From Dyadobacter fanqingshengii (lineage in GTDB: Bacteria; Bacteroidota; Bacteroidia; Cytophagales; Spirosomataceae): DNA of 64,000 nt. The stretch spans positions 3,658,001 to 3,722,000 of the forward strand of contig NZ_CP098806.1 in NCBI RefSeq assembly GCF_023822005.2, written 5' to 3'. Under the pieces are notes generated by a model. The model did no database searches and was not told the DNA's origin. It saw only the letters and a program-made list of their open reading frames with translations. Position 1 is the stretch's first letter, and each line of letters starts with the position of its first letter. The translations under genes and the position numbers were made by a program. Below, in pieces: positions 1 through 9,011 of the stretch.

Positions 1-1923
1 CCCAACTTCGATTCGACTGCCCGGGTTTTCAACGGGACAGCAGAAGATGCACTTTCACCCGCGAGAATTGCCAACTCCCGAAACATTGCAGGCGGTTATG
101 TGCATGCTTTACATAAGTCTGAGTGGGGAAGTTTCCATTATCGGATCAAAGGAACTAAGAACGGCGAAGCTGAGCTGGAAGGCGGCTGGCAGAATAATCG
201 GCCATCTACATTGCATTCGCAGCATCGGTTTGTGGAAAATGTTTTTAGCGAGCTGGATGCGCCGGGCGAATGGTTTTTGGATAAAAAAACACAAACGCTT
301 TATCTGTATCCTCCTCAAAAACTTGACATTAGCAAAGCTAACATTGAAGTTTCCCATCTCAAACACATCATTGAACTGATAGGAACGAAGCAAGAGCCTG
401 TTAAAAACATAACCATTAGCAGCATCCGTTTTGAACACACGGAACGCACATTCATGGAACATTATGAGCCACTGTTACGAAGCGACTGGATGATCTATCG
501 TGGCGGGGCCGTGCTCATGGAAAATACTGAAAACTGCCTCATTAAGGATTCCGAATTCACAAATCTGGGCGGCAACGCGGTCATGATCAGCGGCTATAAT
601 GTCGGTTCTGGTGTCACTGGTTCGCATATTTACAACATTGGTTCGAGCGCGATATGCTTTATAGGCGATTCCTCGGCCGTTCGCTCGGCTGCTTTTGGTT
701 ATGAAAATTTCATTCCGCTTGCCAAAATTGACCGCACGCCAGGCCCGAAGAATAACAAGTATCCGCTCAAATGCTTTGCCGAAGGCAATTTGATCCATAA
801 CATTGGAAAAATAGAAAAGCAATGCACCGGCGTGCAGATTGAGATGGCCTCTGAAATTCATGTGAGCCACAACACCATTTATCAGGTGCCGCGTGCCGGG
901 ATCAACATTGGCGACGGAGCTTGGGGCGGGCATCTCATCGAAAATAATGACGTCTTCGAAACCGTACTCGAAACCGGCGATCATGGCGCATTTAACTCCT
1001 GGGGACGCGACCGCTTCTGGCACCCCGACCGTAAAACCATGGATAGCATTGCCGCAACGCACCCGGAGCTCATCTTTCTGGACGCCCAAAAAACAGTGAT
1101 CATCCGCAACAACCGCTTCCGCTGCGACCATGGCTGGGATGTGGATCTGGACGACGGCAGCAGCAATTATCATATATATAACAATGTGTTTATGAGCGGT
1201 GGGCTGAAATTCCGCGAAGGATTTCAGCGGATTGCCGAGAACAACGTCATTCTGAATAATAGCTTTCATCCGCACGTTTGGTTTAAAAACAGCGGCGATG
1301 TTTTCAGGAAAAACATTCTGATGCGTCCATATTTCCCGATCCTGATCAAGGATTGGGGCAAGGAAGTAGACTACAATCTTTTCCCTAATAAAAATGACCT
1401 TAAAAACGCCCAATCAAATAAAACCGACTCGCACAGCACATTTGGCGACGCAGCTTTTGTCGATCCGGAAAACGGCAATTATCAGGTCAAATCTGCAAGT
1501 CCGGCATTGGCTTTGGGATTCAAAAATTTCCCTACGGACCGTTTTGGCGTAACAAAAGAAACATTCAAAAAAATAGCGAAGAAAGTCTCCTACCCTGTTT
1601 TGCTGAATGCTGCTTTGGAAAAAGACATGCAGGAAATGACCTGGCTGGGCGTTAAAATCAGAAATGTGCGAGGCCTTGGAGACCGGTCTGCATTTGGTTT
1701 GCCAGATGAAAAAGGCGTCGTTGTTGTGGATGTTCCTGCCAACAGCATTTTAGTAAAAAGCGGATTGCAGAATAACGATGTGGTTATCAGCGCTAATAAA
1801 GAAAAAACAGACAATGTTGTTCGCCTCGAAGCGATCCGTCAGCAAGTTAACTGGACGGGCCAAATGGATGTGGAAGTGCTGCGTAATCAGCAGACATTAA
1901 CATTGAAATTGAACCTAAAATAA
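1..1923 (+). CDS. Right-handed beta-helix protein with C-terminal PDZ domain (5' partial)
   Basis: The frame is open from base 1, so the true start lies upstream; the GTG at 100 is only an internal codon. About 640 residues are visible. The segment around bases 231-315 carries the ENVFSELDAPGEW motif and a TLYLYPP strand typical of a family of secreted parallel beta-helix proteins. Repeated short strands with Asn ladders (NNRF, NNVF, NNVIL) follow to about base 1340. The last 90 residues (from about base 1640) look like a PDZ domain (LGVKI, GVVVVDV, SGLQNNDVV). Beta-helix proteins of this kind usually bind or cleave polysaccharide outside the cytoplasm. The catalytic class cannot be told from sequence alone, and the signal peptide would be upstream. 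Confidence 0.8.
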   Translation, partial: PNFDSTARVFNGTAEDALSPARIANSRNIAGGYVHALHKSEWGSFHYRIKGTKNGEAELEGGWQNNRPSTLHSQHRFVENVFSELDAPGEWFLDKKTQTLYLYPPQKLDISKANIEVSHLKHIIELIGTKQEPVKNITISSIRFEHTERTFMEHYEPLLRSDWMIYRGGAVLMENTENCLIKDSEFTNLGGNAVMISGYNVGSGVTGSHIYNIGSSAICFIGDSSAVRSAAFGYENFIPLAKIDRTPGPKNNKYPLKCFAEGNLIHNIGKIEKQCTGVQIEMASEIHVSHNTIYQVPRAGINIGDGAWGGHLIENNDVFETVLETGDHGAFNSWGRDRFWHPDRKTMDSIAATHPELIFLDAQKTVIIRNNRFRCDHGWDVDLDDGSSNYHIYNNVFMSGGLKFREGFQRIAENNVILNNSFHPHVWFKNSGDVFRKNILMRPYFPILIKDWGKEVDYNLFPNKNDLKNAQSNKTDSHSTFGDAAFVDPENGNYQVKSASPALALGFKNFPTDRFGVTKETFKKIAKKVSYPVLLNAALEKDMQEMTWLGVKIRNVRGLGDRSAFGLPDEKGVVVVDVPANSILVKSGLQNNDVVISANKEKTDNVVRLEAIRQQVNWTGQMDVEVLRNQQTLTLKLNLK

Positions 1924-1938
1924 GAATCAAAAACCCCC

Positions 1939-3231
1939 TTAGGAATCAAAAATAGTAATTTTCACCTGTGAAATGGTGGCACGCTGCTTTTTGAGAATAG
2001 TAAATTCAAAATGTTTTGTTTTAAACTTCTCACCGACCGCGGGAATTCTGCCCAATTTGTAAATCAAATAACCGGCCAAAGTTTCGTAATCACTTTCCTT
2101 CGAAATATCGTGCGGAAGTTTATCATTGATATCTGTGATCGACGCTGAACCCAATACTGTATATGTATTGTCGCTTTCATTCTTCACAATGGGGATCTCA
2201 TTATCGTACTCATCCTGAATTTCACCCACTAATTCTTCCAAAATGTCTTCCATCGTAACAATGCCGTCGACCCCGCCATATTCATCGATAATCACGGCCA
2301 TCTGCTGTCTGTTTTGCTGGAAATCCCTAAGCAATGCACCGATCGGTTTGGACTCGTGAACCGTGGAAACAGGCCTGATCAGCTCCGTAAGCACAATTTC
2401 TTTGCCCTGACGCATTTTCAAAAGCAGGTCTTTTAAATGCAGTACACCCACGATCTGATCCAATGTATCTTCATAAACCGGAATTCTGGAATAGCCTTCT
2501 TCAATGATCTTTTCCAGTTTTGCCTCATCAAAATCGTTGATATCAACCCCGACAATCTGGGGCCTGGGAATCATGATTTGTTTAGCGATCCGTTCCGAAA
2601 AGTTGAATGCATTTTTGATCAGGTCATAATCTGCGGCCTCGATCATTCCGCTATCTTTCTGCTGCTGAACCAGATAGCGCAGCTCATCGCTGCTATGAAC
2701 CTCACTCCCGTGCGAAGGCGTGATGCCAACGCCTTTGAGAATAAAGTTGGCAATGCCATTTAACATCCAGACGACCGGCCTGAAAACCAGATAGAAAGCA
2801 TGCAATGGATAAGATAAAAATAAAGTAGTCGCTTCGGGACGTTGGATGGCGATGGATTTAGGCGCCAGCTCGCCAAAAACAATGTGCAGAACCGTTATAA
2901 TGGCAAAAGCAGCCGGCAATGCGATCTGATGAGCGAGTTCTGGCTCCAGTGTAATCCCCACCAGTTCCATCCCGCCGATGAGTATTTTCGAAACAACCGG
3001 TTCTCCTATCCAACCCAAACCAAGGCTTGCAAGCGTTATCCCAAATTGCGTAGCAGCGAGATATCCATCCAGATTAGCGACAATCTTTTTCGATAAAATG
3101 GCCATTGCATTGCCCTCCTGCGCTTTTTGCTCCAATTGAGAAGCGCGGATTTTCACGATGGCAAACTCTGCTGCCACGAAAAAACCATTCAACAAGACAA
3201 GTACTAATGTGATTAAAACCTGGATAGCCAT
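1939..3231 (-). CDS. CNNM/CorC-HlyC family membrane protein (DUF21-CBS-CBS-CorC)
   Basis: A 430-residue protein of the hemolysin C/CorC (CNNM) family, which is linked to magnesium or cobalt efflux and ion homeostasis in the inner membrane. The N-terminal half is a DUF21 transmembrane domain (LVLLNGFFVAAEFA, then QFGITLASLGLGWIGEP). A CBS pair follows (IMIPRPQIVGVD; SRIPVYEDTLDQIVGV) and then the linker EYGGVDGIVTMEDILEELVG and a CorC_HlyC domain. The frame stays open 47 codons further upstream, but I chose the ATG at 3231 because it begins directly with the first membrane helix, as in the family. The gene converges on the preceding beta-helix gene and is divergent from the cytochrome lipoprotein gene at 3455. 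Confidence 0.9.
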   Translation of the reverse strand: MAIQVLITLVLVLLNGFFVAAEFAIVKIRASQLEQKAQEGNAMAILSKKIVANLDGYLAATQFGITLASLGLGWIGEPVVSKILIGGMELVGITLEPELAHQIALPAAFAIITVLHIVFGELAPKSIAIQRPEATTLFLSYPLHAFYLVFRPVVWMLNGIANFILKGVGITPSHGSEVHSSDELRYLVQQQKDSGMIEAADYDLIKNAFNFSERIAKQIMIPRPQIVGVDINDFDEAKLEKIIEEGYSRIPVYEDTLDQIVGVLHLKDLLLKMRQGKEIVLTELIRPVSTVHESKPIGALLRDFQQNRQQMAVIIDEYGGVDGIVTMEDILEELVGEIQDEYDNEIPIVKNESDNTYTVLGSASITDINDKLPHDISKESDYETLAGYLIYKLGRIPAVGEKFKTKHFEFTILKKQRATISQVKITIFDS

Positions 3232-3454
3232 TAAAAATGTGTTTTGGAACAAAAAGGGTAATGAACTGCATGTTATAAAAAAAATTATTCCAAATAATAA
3301 GGCTGAACAATATAAGCGTACAGCTCGATTTGTTTTAATATTGTATTGAATGCTTTTTTGACAGTATAACAACTATTAAAATGCCTCTTTAATTTTCTTT
3401 CATTCCCGACCAACACCTAGATTATAACTAAATCCTGAATAAGGAACTGCCTCA

Positions 3455-6400
3455 ATGATTTCCAGAAAACATTTACAAAAACCATTAATTCTTCTTGCTG
3501 CGACCACTGTAGTGGTGGTTTCTTGTATGAAAATGTCGCCTCAGAGCTCGAAAACTGGCGCTACATCTAAAACCAACAGCACCGCAGTTGTCATTAAAGA
3601 GGATGCCGCTACGGGTAAGGCGCATGCCAAAGAGATCCGTGACAAAGCGGTTGTGAAACTGGCCGACGGCCTCAAACTTGATCTCTGGGCGTCTGATTCC
3701 CTGGCACCGGACCCGGTTGCTATTTCGGTGGATGATATGGGAAGGGTTTATTTAAATCGGACAAACCGTCAGAAAAACTCCGAATTCGACATTCGCGGAC
3801 ATCAGAACTGGATGACGGCCTCCATTGGTTTGCAAACCGTTGAAGAACGCCGCGCCTTTCTTCGCAGCACTTTTGCGCCCGAAAAAAGCAAGGAAAACAG
3901 CTGGTTGAAAGACCTTAATGGGGACGGAAGCCATGACTGGAAGGACCTGGCCGTTGAAAAAGACGAGGTCTGGCGCATTGAAGACACGGATAATGACGGC
4001 ATTGCGGACGTTTCCATGCGCATTCTGGATGACTTTTTTGAAGAAGTTTCAGACGTAGCGGGTGGCGTGCTCATTCGCGCGCACGACGCATTTGTAGCCA
4101 TTGCACCTGACTTGTGGCGTTTAACGGATACCAATAATGATGGGGTTTTAGACCAAAAAACATCTATCAGCCATGGATATGGCGTTCACATCGGTTTTGG
4201 CGGGCACGGCATGTCCAACCCGATCGAAGGACCGGATGGCAAGATCTACTGGAACATTGGTGACATTGGTGCCAACATTACCACAGCGGAAGGCGTAAAA
4301 CATGAACATCCAAATTCAGGCATTATCGCCCGTTCCAATCCGGATGGAAGTGATTTTGAGGTTTTTGCGCATGGTTTGAGAAATACGCACGAATTTGTTT
4401 TTGACGAATACGGTAACCTGATCAGCTCAGATAACGATGGCGACCATCCGGGAGAAAGCGAAAGACTTGTGCACGTTGTGGAGGGTTCGGATGCTGGTTG
4501 GAGATCCAACTGGCAATATGGTAAATACACCGATCCTAAGAACAACAGTTACAAAGTTTGGATGGATGAAAAGCTTTACAAACCCCGATGGGAAGGTCAG
4601 GCGGCATACATTATCCCACCAATTCAGAATTTCCACAATGGACCAACCGGAATGCAATATAATCCCGGAACCGCATTGGGATCGGCTTGGAAAAACAAAT
4701 TTTTCCTGGTTGAATTCGTTGGTAACCCCGCTCGTTCGCCAATCTGGGCTTTTGGATTAAAACCAAAGGGTGCTTCATTCGTTTTGGATGGCGAGAAAAA
4801 TATCCTGAACGGAATCCTGCCAACAGGCATCCGCTTTGGGCCGGACGGCGCATTGTACGTGGCTGACTGGATCAATGGTTGGGATACAAAAAATTATGGC
4901 AGAGTTTGGAAACTGGATGTTTCGGATGACAAAAATGACCTGAAAGACCTGCGGGCCGTTACCAAACGCCTGATGCAGCTGGATTATTCGAAGCAAACAG
5001 ACGAAATGCTTTTGTCGTTACTGGGAAATCAGGATATGCGGATCCGTCAGAAAGCGCAATTCGAATTGGCGACACGCGGTGCAAAAGGCGCAACGGTTTT
5101 GAGCAAAGCCATTGCGCAAACGGGCAATCAGCTCGAAAGAATTCATGGCATTTGGGGAATGGGACAGCTGGCTCGCCAGGACAAATCCTATGCGAATGTT
5201 TTAATGACACTACTCAAAGATTCGGATGAGGAGATTTCTGTGCAGGCTGCGAAGGTGCTTGGCGATGCAAAAATTGCCGAAGCAGGCCCGATGCTGATCC
5301 CTATGCTTTCATCAAAAAATCCCAGAATGCAGTTCTTTGGCGCGCAAGCGCTTGGTCGCATTGCTGATAAACAGGCAGTTGCGCCGCTTATCGGCATGAT
5401 TAAGGCAAATAATGATGAAGATGTTTATCTAAGACACGCAGCCGTGCTTGCATTGTCGCGCATTGGCGAGGTGGAGTCCATCTTAGCATTATCTTCCAGC
5501 CCTGAAAAGTCGCTCAGAATTGCAGCAGTGCTTGTTTTAAGAAGATTGCGAAATGAAAAAGTGAGCCTGTTCTTGCAAGATAAAGATGAATATATTGTAA
5601 CAGAAGCCGCGCGTGCCATTAATGATGACTTGTCTATCCCGGCTTCTCTGCCTGCATTAGCTGCGCTTTTGAAGGACAAAAAATTCACTTCCGAACCATT
5701 GTTAAGAAGGGCCATCAATGCTTCGTTACGCGTAGGCACCAACGAACAATTGGATAACCTGATCGCTTTTGCTCAGAGGAAAGATGTCGAGAAAAACGTG
5801 CGTACGGAAGCTTTGGCCGCATTGGGAACGTGGGCAAGTCCATCTGTAATGGATCGCGTGGACGGACGTTACAGAGGCGTTGTTACGCGCGATGCTGCGC
5901 TTGTCAAGTCCAAAGTTCAACCTGTTATCGCCGATTTGCTTGATGATGAAGATTCCGAGACATTAATCGCGGCGGCTCAGATGGTTACAAACCTGGGCAT
6001 GTCCGAAAACAATGCTGCTTTGGCCAAGATACTGAGCACGCATAAAAATGCGAAAGTGCGCACCGCAATGCTTGTGGCGCTGAACACTTTGAAATATGCG
6101 GATATGGAAACGGCAATGAAGCTGGGTATGACCGATGCTGACGCGGACGTCCGTACAGCAGCACTGGGAATGGCAGGAAGCGTAAATATGTCGAAAGAAG
6201 CATTGACAGACATATCTAAAAGTATTTTTGAAAAAGGCAGTGTGCGGGAACAACAGCAAATGCTGCGTGTGCTCGGAACGATCCCGGTTGCTAAAACGGA
6301 AGGGATTTTTGAAGACCTGATTGGTAAATTGACTGACAAGAAATTGCCGCAGAGCCTTGCACTGGATCTTTCGGAAGCAGTGGATTCTACCAAATCCAGC

Positions 6401-6898
6401 ACGCTGATCGCCAAATTGGCTCCGCTTAGAACAACCGGAATGACCGTTGCTGATTATCAGGACGCACTTGTTGGTGGAAATGCACAATTAGGCCGCAGAT
6501 ATTTTATGACCAATTCAGCAGCTGAATGTGTGCGTTGCCATTCCATTGGCGGGCAGGGCGGAGAAGTTGGGCCTAACCTGTCCAACATTGGCAATGTGCT
6601 TTCAAGAGAACAAATATTGCAGGCGCTGATCGAGCCGAGTGCGCGTCTTTCGCCAGGATTCGGAATGGTAATGCTTACATTGAAAGACGGCACATCCGCT
6701 GCGGGAATCCTTTCCCAGGAAAGCGATCATGAATTGGTGTTGAAAACCTCAGAAGCCGAACCATTAAAAATCGCAACGGCCAGGATCGCCAAACGCGAAA
6801 ACGTCCCTTCCAGCATGCCTCCAATGGGCACTGTCATGTCCAAAAGAGAGATCAGGGATGTAGTTGAGTTTCTGTCAGGGCTGAAAAGCGGGAAATGA
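3455..6898 (+). CDS. PVC-type heme-binding lipoprotein: beta-propeller, HEAT repeats, cytochrome c
   Basis: 1147 residues. A lipoprotein signal peptide ends in VVSC with the modified cysteine at about residue 24, so it is probably anchored in a membrane facing the periplasm or outside. Residues about 60-500 form a glucose-dehydrogenase-like propeller (NGPTGMQYNPG, ILPTGIRFGPDGALYVADW). Residues about 510-930 are HEAT-type helical repeats. A C-terminal mono-heme cytochrome c has the CVRCH heme motif at residues 1025-1029 and a probable Met ligand in MPPMG near residues 1121-1124. Relatives are annotated as membrane-bound dehydrogenases and are common in Planctomycetes and Bacteroidota. The substrate is unknown; oxidation of a sugar or alcohol with electron transfer through the heme is an inference. 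A 15-bp hairpin follows the stop codon. Confidence 0.9.
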   Translation: MISRKHLQKPLILLAATTVVVVSCMKMSPQSSKTGATSKTNSTAVVIKEDAATGKAHAKEIRDKAVVKLADGLKLDLWASDSLAPDPVAISVDDMGRVYLNRTNRQKNSEFDIRGHQNWMTASIGLQTVEERRAFLRSTFAPEKSKENSWLKDLNGDGSHDWKDLAVEKDEVWRIEDTDNDGIADVSMRILDDFFEEVSDVAGGVLIRAHDAFVAIAPDLWRLTDTNNDGVLDQKTSISHGYGVHIGFGGHGMSNPIEGPDGKIYWNIGDIGANITTAEGVKHEHPNSGIIARSNPDGSDFEVFAHGLRNTHEFVFDEYGNLISSDNDGDHPGESERLVHVVEGSDAGWRSNWQYGKYTDPKNNSYKVWMDEKLYKPRWEGQAAYIIPPIQNFHNGPTGMQYNPGTALGSAWKNKFFLVEFVGNPARSPIWAFGLKPKGASFVLDGEKNILNGILPTGIRFGPDGALYVADWINGWDTKNYGRVWKLDVSDDKNDLKDLRAVTKRLMQLDYSKQTDEMLLSLLGNQDMRIRQKAQFELATRGAKGATVLSKAIAQTGNQLERIHGIWGMGQLARQDKSYANVLMTLLKDSDEEISVQAAKVLGDAKIAEAGPMLIPMLSSKNPRMQFFGAQALGRIADKQAVAPLIGMIKANNDEDVYLRHAAVLALSRIGEVESILALSSSPEKSLRIAAVLVLRRLRNEKVSLFLQDKDEYIVTEAARAINDDLSIPASLPALAALLKDKKFTSEPLLRRAINASLRVGTNEQLDNLIAFAQRKDVEKNVRTEALAALGTWASPSVMDRVDGRYRGVVTRDAALVKSKVQPVIADLLDDEDSETLIAAAQMVTNLGMSENNAALAKILSTHKNAKVRTAMLVALNTLKYADMETAMKLGMTDADADVRTAALGMAGSVNMSKEALTDISKSIFEKGSVREQQQMLRVLGTIPVAKTEGIFEDLIGKLTDKKLPQSLALDLSEAVDSTKSSTLIAKLAPLRTTGMTVADYQDALVGGNAQLGRRYFMTNSAAECVRCHSIGGQGGEVGPNLSNIGNVLSREQILQALIEPSARLSPGFGMVMLTLKDGTSAAGILSQESDHELVLKTSEAEPLKIATARIAKRENVPSSMPPMGTVMSKREIRDVVEFLSGLKSGK

Positions 6899-6945
6899 TC
6901 TTCAAAGGTCCGGGTCGCCAGCGATTCGGACCTTTGAAGATTTAT
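6898..6945 (+). terminator. Intergenic stem-loop, probable terminator
   Basis: A perfect 15-bp inverted repeat (6898-6912 with 6927-6941) with a 14-base loop begins on the last base of the cytochrome lipoprotein stop codon. Only a short T-rich stretch follows, so termination may be partial. Confidence 0.55.
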
Positions 6946-6950
6946 ATACT

Positions 6951-6958
6951 TATCTTTG
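6951..6958 (+). promoter_or_regulatory. Candidate -7 promoter element of the toxin-antitoxin pair
   Basis: TATCTTTG matches the Bacteroidota -7 consensus TAnnTTTG. It lies 16 bases before the chosen ATG of the DUF433 gene, so the transcript would be nearly leaderless. The nearest TTTG upstream (6933-6936) is only 14 bases away and inside the preceding hairpin, so the -33 element is not convincing. Confidence 0.4.
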
Positions 6959-6974
6959 TAAAAAAGTTAATGTG

Positions 6975-7220
6975 ATGACAACTTACCTGACAGAGAGAAT
7001 TGCAGTAAATCCTGATATATGTAATGGGCGGCCAGTAATTCGCGGCATGAGAATTACTGTCCAGACTATTTTGGAATTTTTGTTCGCTGGCACAAGTCGG
7101 GAAGAGTTACTACATCAATATCCCGGCCTGGAAAATGAGGATATAGACGCCTGTTATCAATTTGCAATTGAAATGATGAACCGTAATTACTTCATCAAAG
7201 AGATAAAACATGTCGCCTAA
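6975..7220 (+). CDS. DUF433 family antitoxin-like protein
   Basis: 81 residues from the ATG at 6975; a GTG at 6972 is the alternative start. The segment NPDICNGRPVIRGMRITV followed by ILEFLFAGTSREELLHQYP is the signature of DUF433, a small helix-turn-helix-like family that acts as the antitoxin beside PIN-like toxins. The stop overlaps the next start by 11 bases, so the two proteins are probably translationally coupled. It is likely the DNA-binding, neutralising partner of the DUF5615 protein. A -7 element lies close upstream. Confidence 0.9.
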   Translation: MTTYLTERIAVNPDICNGRPVIRGMRITVQTILEFLFAGTSREELLHQYPGLENEDIDACYQFAIEMMNRNYFIKEIKHVA

Positions 7221-7554
7221 GTATTTAATCGACGTAAACTTGCCCTACTATTTTTCTCTCTGGAATAACAAAAATTACGTACATCAGCTTGACATTGAAC
7301 GAACCGCTGTTGATTCGGACATCTGGGCGAATGCGAAAGAAAAGCAGATGACCATTATTTCCAAAGATGCTGATTTTTCAAATCGCATCCTCGTATCCTC
7401 TCCTCCTCCAAGAATCATACATTTTCGAACGGGAAACATGTCGATGAAAAATTTTCATATCCTGGTTTCCGAGATCTGGGAAGACGTTCTGAAACTAAGT
7501 GACGAATACAAATTAGTCGTCATATTTAACGATAAAATTGAGGCCTTTAATTAA
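7210..7554 (+). CDS. DUF5615 PIN-like toxin
   Basis: 114 residues. The protein starts YLIDVNLPYYF, the first acidic strand of the Mut7-C/DUF5615 PIN-like fold, and carries IISKDADFSNRIL (second acidic cluster) and PPRIIHFRTGNMSM (the conserved family strand with HFRTGN). These features fit a metal-dependent ribonuclease toxin partnered with DUF433. The 11-base overlap with the antitoxin gene supports a type II toxin-antitoxin operon. RNA target and activity are not determined by the sequence. Confidence 0.85.
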   Translation: MSPKYLIDVNLPYYFSLWNNKNYVHQLDIERTAVDSDIWANAKEKQMTIISKDADFSNRILVSSPPPRIIHFRTGNMSMKNFHILVSEIWEDVLKLSDEYKLVVIFNDKIEAFN

Positions 7555-7565
7555 CTAATCGGCTG

Positions 7566-7583
7566 GGCTTAGGCTGCTAAGCC
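7566..7583 (+). other. Short intergenic hairpin
   Basis: A 7-bp stem (7566-7572 with 7577-7583) with a GCTG loop lies between the toxin gene and the next gene. No T-run follows, so it may be a weak terminator or an RNA-processing signal. Confidence 0.3.
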
Positions 7584-7613
7584 ACAATTTCAATTCATCA
7601 ACGCTGAACATTA

Positions 7614-8660
7614 ATGGAATTAGATAAGAAGGAGGCGGAGGCTGTTAATAAGGCTATTCAATATTGGCGGGACAGCAGCAAAATTTCCGGAGAATTGGCT
7701 GAGGAACTGAGGAATAGTTATCAATTGCGAAATGCTAATGTGGATGCGATTACCATTTACGCATTGATTTCCGCGATTTCTTGTGGCTTACTTGCATTCG
7801 GAGCATTGGTTCTCGATGAAAAATGGCTGGAACAACTGCGTAATAAATGGGGTTTTTCTGAAACCATTTTCGGGATAGGATTTACGGCGTTGGCTGCATT
7901 ATTTATTTTCCTCGCAAAACGAAGGCAAGCTAAATATCCAGCATCAAAAGCCAGCAACGAAACCTACAACATCACCATTATCTTGACCATTGGTATTGCG
8001 ATCACTTACTGGACGCGCAGCTTCACCAATTTTGAAGGAAATTATGCTATTCCACTGCTCATAGCAACGATTGTTTACGGCGGTGCAGCAGTTTTCCTTC
8101 GCTCCACATTGCTTTGGACGGTGATGATCATTTCTCTGGCAGGTTGGTGGGGTGCTCAAACTCACTTCTGGTCGGGTGGCAGTTACCGGTTTCTGGGTAT
8201 GAACTATCCGCTCCGAATGACCATTTTCGGATTGGCCATATGGTTGTTTTCTATTGCTTTGCAAAGGCTTAAACTATTGCCGTTTTTTCAAGAAACCACT
8301 TATTCCATCGGTCTTTTCCTATTTCTGCTGGCCGCATGGACGCTTTCGATATTTGGGAATTATGATGATCTGAGTGGCTGGACGTCGATTAAGCAGAGTT
8401 ATTTTTGGTATTGGGCATTGGGATTTTCTATCATGCTGGCATTACTGCTGGTTTATGCATTCCAGAATAAACTGGATACATTACGCGATTTGGGACTGGT
8501 GTTTTTTCTTGTCAACATTTATACAAGATATTTTGAGTATTTCTGGGACAGGACTAACAAAGGAATCTTCTTTGCCATTCTCGCGCTGTCATTCTGGTTT
8601 GTCGGAAAAAAGGCGGAGCAGCTGCGAAACAAGAATAGTATTTCAAAAGCCGACTCATGA
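7614..8660 (+). CDS. Multi-pass membrane protein, DUF2157-like
   Basis: 348 residues. A soluble N-terminal helical segment of about 45 residues (containing YWRDSSKISGELAEEL) is followed by about ten hydrophobic helices from residue 48 to residue 335 and a basic C-terminus. The amphipathic N-terminus followed by many short helices resembles DUF2157 membrane proteins, whose role is unknown. Its last four bases (ATGA) overlap the start of the next gene, so the two are probably co-translated. No catalytic motif is visible. Confidence 0.7.
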   Translation: MELDKKEAEAVNKAIQYWRDSSKISGELAEELRNSYQLRNANVDAITIYALISAISCGLLAFGALVLDEKWLEQLRNKWGFSETIFGIGFTALAALFIFLAKRRQAKYPASKASNETYNITIILTIGIAITYWTRSFTNFEGNYAIPLLIATIVYGGAAVFLRSTLLWTVMIISLAGWWGAQTHFWSGGSYRFLGMNYPLRMTIFGLAIWLFSIALQRLKLLPFFQETTYSIGLFLFLLAAWTLSIFGNYDDLSGWTSIKQSYFWYWALGFSIMLALLLVYAFQNKLDTLRDLGLVFFLVNIYTRYFEYFWDRTNKGIFFAILALSFWFVGKKAEQLRNKNSISKADS

Positions 8661-8998
8661 GCAACATCAGGCCCATCAGGCAGAACGAAATTGACCTGAT
8701 CCATTTCCTGCTTTTACAATTGAACCTCAATCCAAGCGACTATCCCGTTAGCGATGAAGTGGACGAATACGAGGGCGGAAAAATGGGCAGCATCAGTCTC
8801 GGAGGCAATGTGGACGCGTACGACGGCGACCTGATCCAGGCAGAATACGTAGATAGTGACGGAACGCCGGTTGTCATCACGCTCACCAGGGATAATCAAA
8901 ACCATCTGCTTGACCTCGACTTTTGGAAAGTGGATTTCTCAAAACTAATCGATTATCCCCGACCGGATCAGCTCATATTTACCAAAACAGCAGATTGA
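8657..8998 (+). CDS. Small DUF6984-like protein
   Basis: 113 residues, acidic. Key stretches are NEIDLIHFLL, GGKMGSISL, YVDSDGTPVVITL and LDFWKVDFSKLI, which resemble the DUF6984 family of small proteins of unknown function. The start overlaps the stop of the membrane protein gene (ATGA), implying coupled expression. The gene converges on the MFS transporter gene 13 bases further on. No function is proposed. Confidence 0.65.
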   Translation: MSNIRPIRQNEIDLIHFLLLQLNLNPSDYPVSDEVDEYEGGKMGSISLGGNVDAYDGDLIQAEYVDSDGTPVVITLTRDNQNHLLDLDFWKVDFSKLIDYPRPDQLIFTKTAD

Positions 8999-9011
8999 AA
9001 AAACTTCAAAA

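Noticed and set aside
475..1413. 312-codon minus-strand open frame
   Set aside because: It lies entirely antisense to the beta-helix gene, whose plus frame has clear motifs; the antisense protein has no recognisable domain.
5963..6487. 174-codon minus-strand open frame
   Set aside because: It is antisense to the HEAT repeats of the cytochrome lipoprotein and has Cys/His-rich, nonspecific composition.
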